Positions 59,026-64,000 of a DNA stretch of 64,000 nt are shown piece after piece. A program made the translations under genes and the position numbers. Source of the stretch: Linanthus parryae (Eukaryota > Streptophyta > Magnoliopsida > Ericales > Polemoniaceae). Numbering within the stretch: position 1 is the stretch's first letter; the number at the start of each line of letters is the position of its first letter. The notes beneath the pieces were generated by a model. It had not been told where the DNA came from. It saw only the letters and a list, made by a program, of their open reading frames with translations, and ran no database searches. The DNA is taken from the NCBI GenBank assembly GCA_023055425.1, contig JALGPY010000005.1, positions 88,701,495 to 88,765,494 of the forward strand, in the 5' to 3' direction.

Positions 59026-61871
59026 ATGGCAAAGGGATCTAGACCCATTAAAGAGGCTGAAGAAATACCTGATCTTCCCAGGACCTTATGGAGAAAAGCC
59101 CCCTACTTGGGTGGAAAAGATTTCTATCATGCTAGGGTTAAGGTGAAGAATCTACCGACTCCTGCACCCTCTGGAGAATTGTGGACATTGACCCCGCCTA
59201 CCAATGCAGCCATGTTAAAGTTAATCGACTCCAAGGATGTGGTTAGGTTAGGAATTGAAAATGGGTTTTTCCCTCATACTGCAATTTCTACTCAGACGTT
59301 TGTCCAATAGTTGGACTTCATGGATGAGTGGATTCACCATATATTCACCCACCATGCCATCGCATTAGACAATGCTGGAATTTACTTCGCAGTCCGTGCT
59401 ATGAAGGGTGCTGCCGTGAAGTTGGATCCATCCATACTTCTAAACCTTCTTTCTCGCTATTCGCCTGCGACTCACACCTTCCATTTTGCTTAGTTCGAGG
59501 CTGCTCCTACTTTGGAAGACGTGCACATGTTGTATGACCTTTCTCCCATTGGTGAAGTGGATCCCCTGATCCCTTTGAGGACTGATCCAGAACTTGCTCT
59601 ATATAAGCAAATGGAAAAATGCCTACACGAGGTGAAGAAGATCTCCACTCGTTGGACATCTGCGAAAGTTCTTCCTGACTGGCAGCTTGTTGATACTTCT
59701 GCGAAGAACACCTGGGGAAAATGGGTGCAATACTTCTTTTGCGACTATGCGAATAGTAGTATCACTAAGCAACTTCTGGACAAGAACCCAAATGCGAAAA
59801 ATTATGTGAATGGGAAAGGATACCATCTAACCTTGTGTGGCTTCCTCTGTGCCTGGATGTCAAGGTACCTTATTGATGGTCACCCTCATGATGGGGTTTT
59901 CTATCATGTCCTTCCCCTTGCTGTCAAATTGGCCCTCGGCCAGAAAGTCGCACTTGGGCCCCTGGTCTTGGGCACCTTATATCACAGATTGGACCAGTTG
60001 GTAGTGGCGATCAAGGACTCTTGCGGTCGTCTTGATGTGTAGAATTATGTCAACATCGCATTCCTTACCATGTGGGTTTTTGAGCGATGGCCCTCCTATG
60101 CTCTTGTTCCTTCTAGGCCCAACAAATGGTGTGTCCCAGGCGCAGAGAATGAACTTTCTAGTTGGAGAGCTGCTCGATGGTTTAGAAACAATCCTCCCAA
60201 GTGCACCTGGAGCCTGATATGCGATGACCGGAGCAAGTTTACGGCTAGGCCCTATGCCACACGTGTTGAGAATGTGCGATGGTTCCCGAAGTTATATCCC
60301 TCCAAATCTCTTGCTTTTTCAGAAGATCTCCTTCTCGAAGGTCATGAGCGCTTTCACGAGCGCTATCGCGAATTCTTCTGCTGGTGTTTAAGGGGTTCTC
60401 TCCCTGCTCTTGCTGAGTATGTTCCTGAGCTTACTCCCAGGTATGAAAGGATCACAGTCGACGTTGATCCAACTTGCGTTTCTCCCCAGTTTGGTTTTGA
60501 TGCAATAGCGCCTTCCGTTTGGCCTAGATCAATTATAAGAGGCTGCTACAAGCGACTGTTGTCTGGCGAGTGCCAAACGATCTTCCGGAGAAACTTCCCC
60601 TTCGTTCAAACTTCAGGTGGCCGTGCAGGTCGCTTCCCCAAAAATGGGGTTGCTTACTGAACTACTCAGCAGGCCAGGTTCGAGACGCAGTCGGCTCCTC
60701 AGCCCAGTAGAGCTCCTAAAATCAAGAGGAATGCCTTCCCGTTCCGTCCTAACTACAGCTTGGATGACTCCCTGTATGGCTTCTACACCTTGTTGGATCT
60801 TGACAATCACTTGTGTCCATCCACCATTCTTGAGGAGAAGATGACCGCCGTTAGGGATGGTGCTTCGCATGTTATCAAGTATAGCGAAGATTTTGCCAAG
60901 GTAAACAATTCCCTTTATGTATGCTAAGCTCGTTTTTCTTGGTGTATTGAAACTTATTCCCCATTTTCTGTTTTAGTGCTATCTGAGGAGATTCGCATCT
61001 AGAGAGCGCTCCAAATCACTGATCAACACTATCTTTACCACGAGAAGGCAGGGCAAGAAAATTCTGTTAACAATGGGAATGGCTCCCCCAGTAGAGGCTC
61101 GGATTCGCGAGGTAATGGACAATACCCCGGATCTGTCTCCTCCCAGTAATGCTTCGTCTCCTCCAGCAGATGTTGCCCCGAGGGCCAAGAGACAAAAGAA
61201 AAAGGGCATTACAATCTCTTCTCCTCCTAGGACTGCCCCAACTTCATCTCATGCGAAGTCTCTTGCCTCTAAGGATAAAGGCAAAGGTCGCATGCCAAGA
61301 AAAGTGCGGAAAGAACTCGCAGTTGAGTCCTTAATCCTTTTGGTCAGGAAGATGAGGAAGAGGAAGTCGAGGAAAGAGAAGTAAGGGGAAGTGATGATGA
61401 AGAAGAAAGAGGTGAAAGGGAAAGAGAAGAAGAAAGAGGTGAGATACAAGAAGAAGATTCGGAAGGTATCTCCAACAAACTTATCTTCTTCGTACTTTAG
61501 CCCTTGCAATATTTTTTGAACAGTTTGTTCTTTCGCAGATGATGACACAGAAACCATCAGCGGCCTCCTGGCCAAGAAAAAGAAGAAAACCAAGCTTTCT
61601 CACTCTGGCGTTTCCAGCGAAGCCATAGACGAAGATATCCTTGCTGAGTCTGAAGGAACGGCTGCGGAAGCCGCAGAGAGAAGGAGGAAGCGAGAAGAAG
61701 ATGAGATCGAGCTCATAAAGAGGAGAATTTTGGAAAAACAGCATGTTGATGACTTGGTGGAGCAAGTCGTTGATTTAGATGCGGCTGCTTTGGAGCAAGC
61801 TCAAGAGGACTTTGCAGAGATCGCAGGTGGCAAAAAAGGTGATATTTTTAACCTTGCTGTGACTTACCAAG
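59026..61871 (+). pseudogene. Antisense gene of element I: plant-mobile-domain-like protein
   Basis: The start is MAKGSRPIKEAEE. The N-terminal two thirds resemble the plant mobile domain (THTFHFA-FEAAPTLEDVHML, then CAWMSRYLIDG, FYHVLPLAVKLALG and LTMWVFERWPSYAL), found in MAIN/MAIL proteins and in several transposons. A 76-bp intron (60901-60976) follows DFAK at the same point as in J, and a second lies at 61466-61538. Next come a basic linker and an acidic Glu-rich run, and the gene is cut by element G. In-frame stops at 59308, 59491 and after RLDV look like CAG-to-TAG or TGG-to-TAG changes, and another after GVAY like TGG-to-TGA. A frameshift lies near 61340. Function unknown. Confidence 0.75.
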
Positions 61872-62497
61872 TGTAGATACTGCTTTCTGACATGACAGAT
61901 CTTGGCCACGTGGCAACCATCCAGCACACCATATTGTGCTCCACACACACAGGATCACCAGCCGAGCTGATCCATGTGGGGGCTGCGAGACAGAGCCCTC
62001 GCATACCACTGCACGGGACCTGTAGGGACTTAGTGGTTTGGAGGCTAGAGTAAGCCCTGTCGCGTGCGAGCCAAGCCCGTGCGCGATCTTTAGTAACTGT
62101 TTTGAGAGATCTATGGCACGAGCTCCCTAGACCCGGTCAATCCGGTCAAACCCGGTCAACCTCGTAACGGTTCCGGTACTCGCGCACCACGTGCTCTAAC
62201 GGTTCCTATATACTCGGACGAACGTGCCGTTATGGTTAAGCTAATTAAGCCGCCATTAATGGGCGCATTAACCGCACTACAACGGTCACGTTCTCCAGTA
62301 TATATAGATCGACAACCTTTCCATACAAAGGAGAACACACTGCCATACGCGGAAGCTCTGCCAAACCTCTGTCTCTCTCTCAGACATTGCTACTGACTTA
62401 CTCTCTCCCTACACACACCCCTACTCTTCCTGTGCGATCCCCGATCCACTACACACGGTGTACACGGAGGTCTCCCTGCCGGAATCTCTTGTGCACA
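61872..62497 (+). repeat. 5' LTR of element G
   Basis: It runs from TGTAGATACTGCTTTC to TTGTGCACA and is homologous to 34870-35478 and the reversed 57665-58272. TATA box TATATATAG lies at 62299-62307, and G-box CCACGTGG near 61908. Confidence 0.85.
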
Positions 62498-62500
62498 TTT

Positions 62501-62519
62501 TGGTGAACCCGACGTGAAC
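62501..62519 (+). other. Primer-binding site of element G
   Basis: TGGTGAACCCGACGTGAAC lies three bases after the LTR, nearly identical to that of element E. Confidence 0.65.
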
Positions 62520-62537
62520 TTACCAGCAAAAGCAACC

Positions 62538-64000
62538 ATGTCTCAGGAGGACGATGTCAGCAACCGATCGCCTTCCACCGAAACTCCCTCGGGAGACGAG
62601 GCCCGCCGTACTCCGACGACTCCCGGCGAGGCACCAACTTTAGAGTCTTTGGACGCCACTGTCCAAAATCAGGCAAAAGCTCTCAAGTCTCAGTCTGCGC
62701 AGTTAGAACGGATCTTGGCCGTTCTGGGCACCCTTGCGCCAAATCCTCCACCAGCCACCGCTATCCCTCAGGGAGGAGGAACCCCTACCGCTCCAGGATT
62801 GGGAGTGTCAGCCACGCCTCCCAACCCTCATCTGCAAACTCCACCGTCAGCCACGCAGCTGCCTTCGGTCCAAGGGTCAACGGCACAAATGCTACCCCCT
62901 GCTGCTCACGCCTCTCAGCCCCCGGCTTTGGCGTCCAACCCAGCTCTGCAGTACACTCTGCCTCCACCAGCGACAATCTGGGGAAACGCGGGTAGTCAAT
63001 ACGCTCCCAATCCTCCGGCGGCATATGTGTCGCCACCGCCTACGGCAACCCCTCCGCCAGCTACCGAGGGGAGCATTCCAGAATGCATGACGTCTTTGCA
63101 GAAGCGCGTGGACTCCATCCTGGCTCATCAGACGTTCGCGGATACCATCATCCCGAAGCTAGACAACGATCCACCCATTCCACGAGAGATCTATCTCATG
63201 CCTAACCCGGCGGGGTACAAGGCTCCCAAATGGGATAAGTTCGAGGACGTCAATGGAAACGCTCATGAGCATGTCATGCGTTTCATTGATGTCATGGGTC
63301 CATACGGAGCCGATCCCAAGCTGCTGATGCGAGAATTCCCAAAATCTCTTGGGAATGTAGCATACAAATGGTACCGAACATTGGAGGCTGGATCTGTGAA
63401 GACTTGGGACGACATGGTCCAGAAGTTCTATACCAAGTTCTTCCAGATGGAAGAAAAGGTGACGATGATCCATCTCTCGCGGATGTATCAGAAACGCGAA
63501 GAAGATGGAATCACTTTCATCAAGAAATTCAGAGCGAAATCCTTGGAGTGCAAGGATCCAATGCTCGAAAGCCGGCTCGTAGAGATATGCCTGCAGTGCA
63601 TGCGAGATGAATACAAAGGCATGCTAATCAATTTGCAAACACCTACGTTCTCAAAGCTCATCGAATGCACGATGAACATCGAGCCCATTGTCGAGAGACA
63701 GAGAAAGAAGAGCGCTCCAGAACGACCTGCGAGCGGCACCACCTACAAGATCGGCAGATTTGGCTACAAGCGGGGACGCGAAGCTGAGGTCAATACAGTT
63801 TCGCCCCAGAAGCAAGCAAAAGTTGCAAACTTCGACGCACCGCCTCTGCAATGCTCGGTGGAGGAAGCGAGCGATCTCTGCAGACAGTGGCGCAAGGACG
63901 GCGTCCTGCCACCGCTCGAGAAAGCACCCTCCAAGGAGATGACGAGGGACCCTAAGTGGTGCGAATACCACGGCAAGGTCATGCACCCCACGACCGAGTG
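62538..64000 (+). CDS. gag: Gag of Tat element G (intact, partial at window end)
   Basis: This ORF stays open for 487 codons to the window edge and has no stop in sight. The N-terminal 170 residues are Pro/Gln/Ser-rich and probably disordered. The retrotransposon Gag core follows (IYLMPNPAGYKAPKW, then HEHVMRFIDVMG, FPKSLGNVAYKWYRTL and FIKKFRAKSLE). The end begins a zinc-knuckle-like segment, KWCEYHGKVMHPTTE. Gag packages the element's RNA into virus-like particles. It starts 19 bases after the primer site, with the ATG in the same place as in E. Comparison with E shows where that copy has decayed. Confidence 0.9.
   Translation, partial: MSQEDDVSNRSPSTETPSGDEARRTPTTPGEAPTLESLDATVQNQAKALKSQSAQLERILAVLGTLAPNPPPATAIPQGGGTPTAPGLGVSATPPNPHLQTPPSATQLPSVQGSTAQMLPPAAHASQPPALASNPALQYTLPPPATIWGNAGSQYAPNPPAAYVSPPPTATPPPATEGSIPECMTSLQKRVDSILAHQTFADTIIPKLDNDPPIPREIYLMPNPAGYKAPKWDKFEDVNGNAHEHVMRFIDVMGPYGADPKLLMREFPKSLGNVAYKWYRTLEAGSVKTWDDMVQKFYTKFFQMEEKVTMIHLSRMYQKREEDGITFIKKFRAKSLECKDPMLESRLVEICLQCMRDEYKGMLINLQTPTFSKLIECTMNIEPIVERQRKKSAPERPASGTTYKIGRFGYKRGREAEVNTVSPQKQAKVANFDAPPLQCSVEEASDLCRQWRKDGVLPPLEKAPSKEMTRDPKWCEYHGKVMHPTTE

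Larger units (their letters stand above)
57665..61871 (-). mobile_element. Tat element I, 3' portion
   Basis: The minus-strand 3' LTR (57665-58272) is followed on its right by a polypurine tract and by the antisense gene (59026-61871). Element G interrupts the gene at 61871. The gag-pol part would lie beyond G, outside the window. Reading outward from the LTR, the order LTR, purine tract, antisense gene fits the 3' end of a Tat element carrying an extra antisense gene. Confidence 0.75.
61872..64000 (+). mobile_element. Tat element G, 5' end (continues past the window)
   Basis: The 5' LTR (61872-62497), primer site and an open gag reach the window edge. It sits inside the antisense gene of element I. 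The intact gag suggests it is the youngest Tat copy here. Confidence 0.85.

Noticed and set aside
34870..64000. Endogenous virus origin for the Tat elements
   Set aside because: Domain order and dual RNase H are those of plant Ty3 Tat retrotransposons. No envelope, movement or coat protein gene is visible.

Overview
The window is transposable-element-dense DNA from a flowering plant, probably a eudicot. I found no host gene, rRNA, CRISPR array or bacterial signal. Copia elements of the BARE/Angela type, Ty3 elements of the Tat and Athila type, a hAT transposon, a Mutator-like element and several MITEs account for most of it. LTRs, primer sites, terminal inverted repeats and target-site duplications (TSDs) were read by eye and are internally consistent. 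Species cannot be fixed from the sequence.

Layout. 355-4172 is a non-autonomous Athila-like LTR element with a tRNA-Asp primer site. 4647-8944 holds Tourist-like MITEs, two copies of another MITE family, and a Mutator-like element (6142-7717) with a transposase-free, gene-like interior. 9229-33004 is an old copia element (A). Inside A is an Angela-type copia (B, 10918-27082, TSD CATGG). Inside B's 3' LTR is a second Angela-type copia in reverse orientation (C, 19820-26058, TSD GCGCC). A copia fragment (D, 13963-15680) sits in B's gag. 33647-34736 is an unusual noncoding array of about 17 small hairpins that share a loop sequence.

34870-53636 is a degenerate Tat-lineage Ty3 element (E): LTR, gag, protease, reverse transcriptase, two RNase H domains, integrase, a hairpin tandem repeat and a gene on the opposite strand. 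It is split by a 9.2-kb hAT transposon (42833-52034, perfect TSD GATGTACA). A copia (H, 43930-48790, TSD TTTGC) has inserted in the hAT transposase gene. To the right lie parts of three more Tat elements: J (53637-57664), I (3' LTR 57665-58272 and interior to 61871) and G (5' LTR 61872-62497 with an intact gag running off the window).

Most notable signal: E, J and I each carry a copy of the same multi-exon gene on the strand opposite to gag-pol. It encodes a plant-mobile-domain-like protein with an acidic/basic linker and a C-terminal coiled coil. Introns lie at matching positions in different copies. Antisense placement would keep these introns in the sense genomic RNA, so a spliced gene could be carried through retrotransposition. 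None of the copies here is fully open. Extra antisense ORFs in Tat elements are known in general; the intron conservation and repeated occurrence are what merit follow-up.
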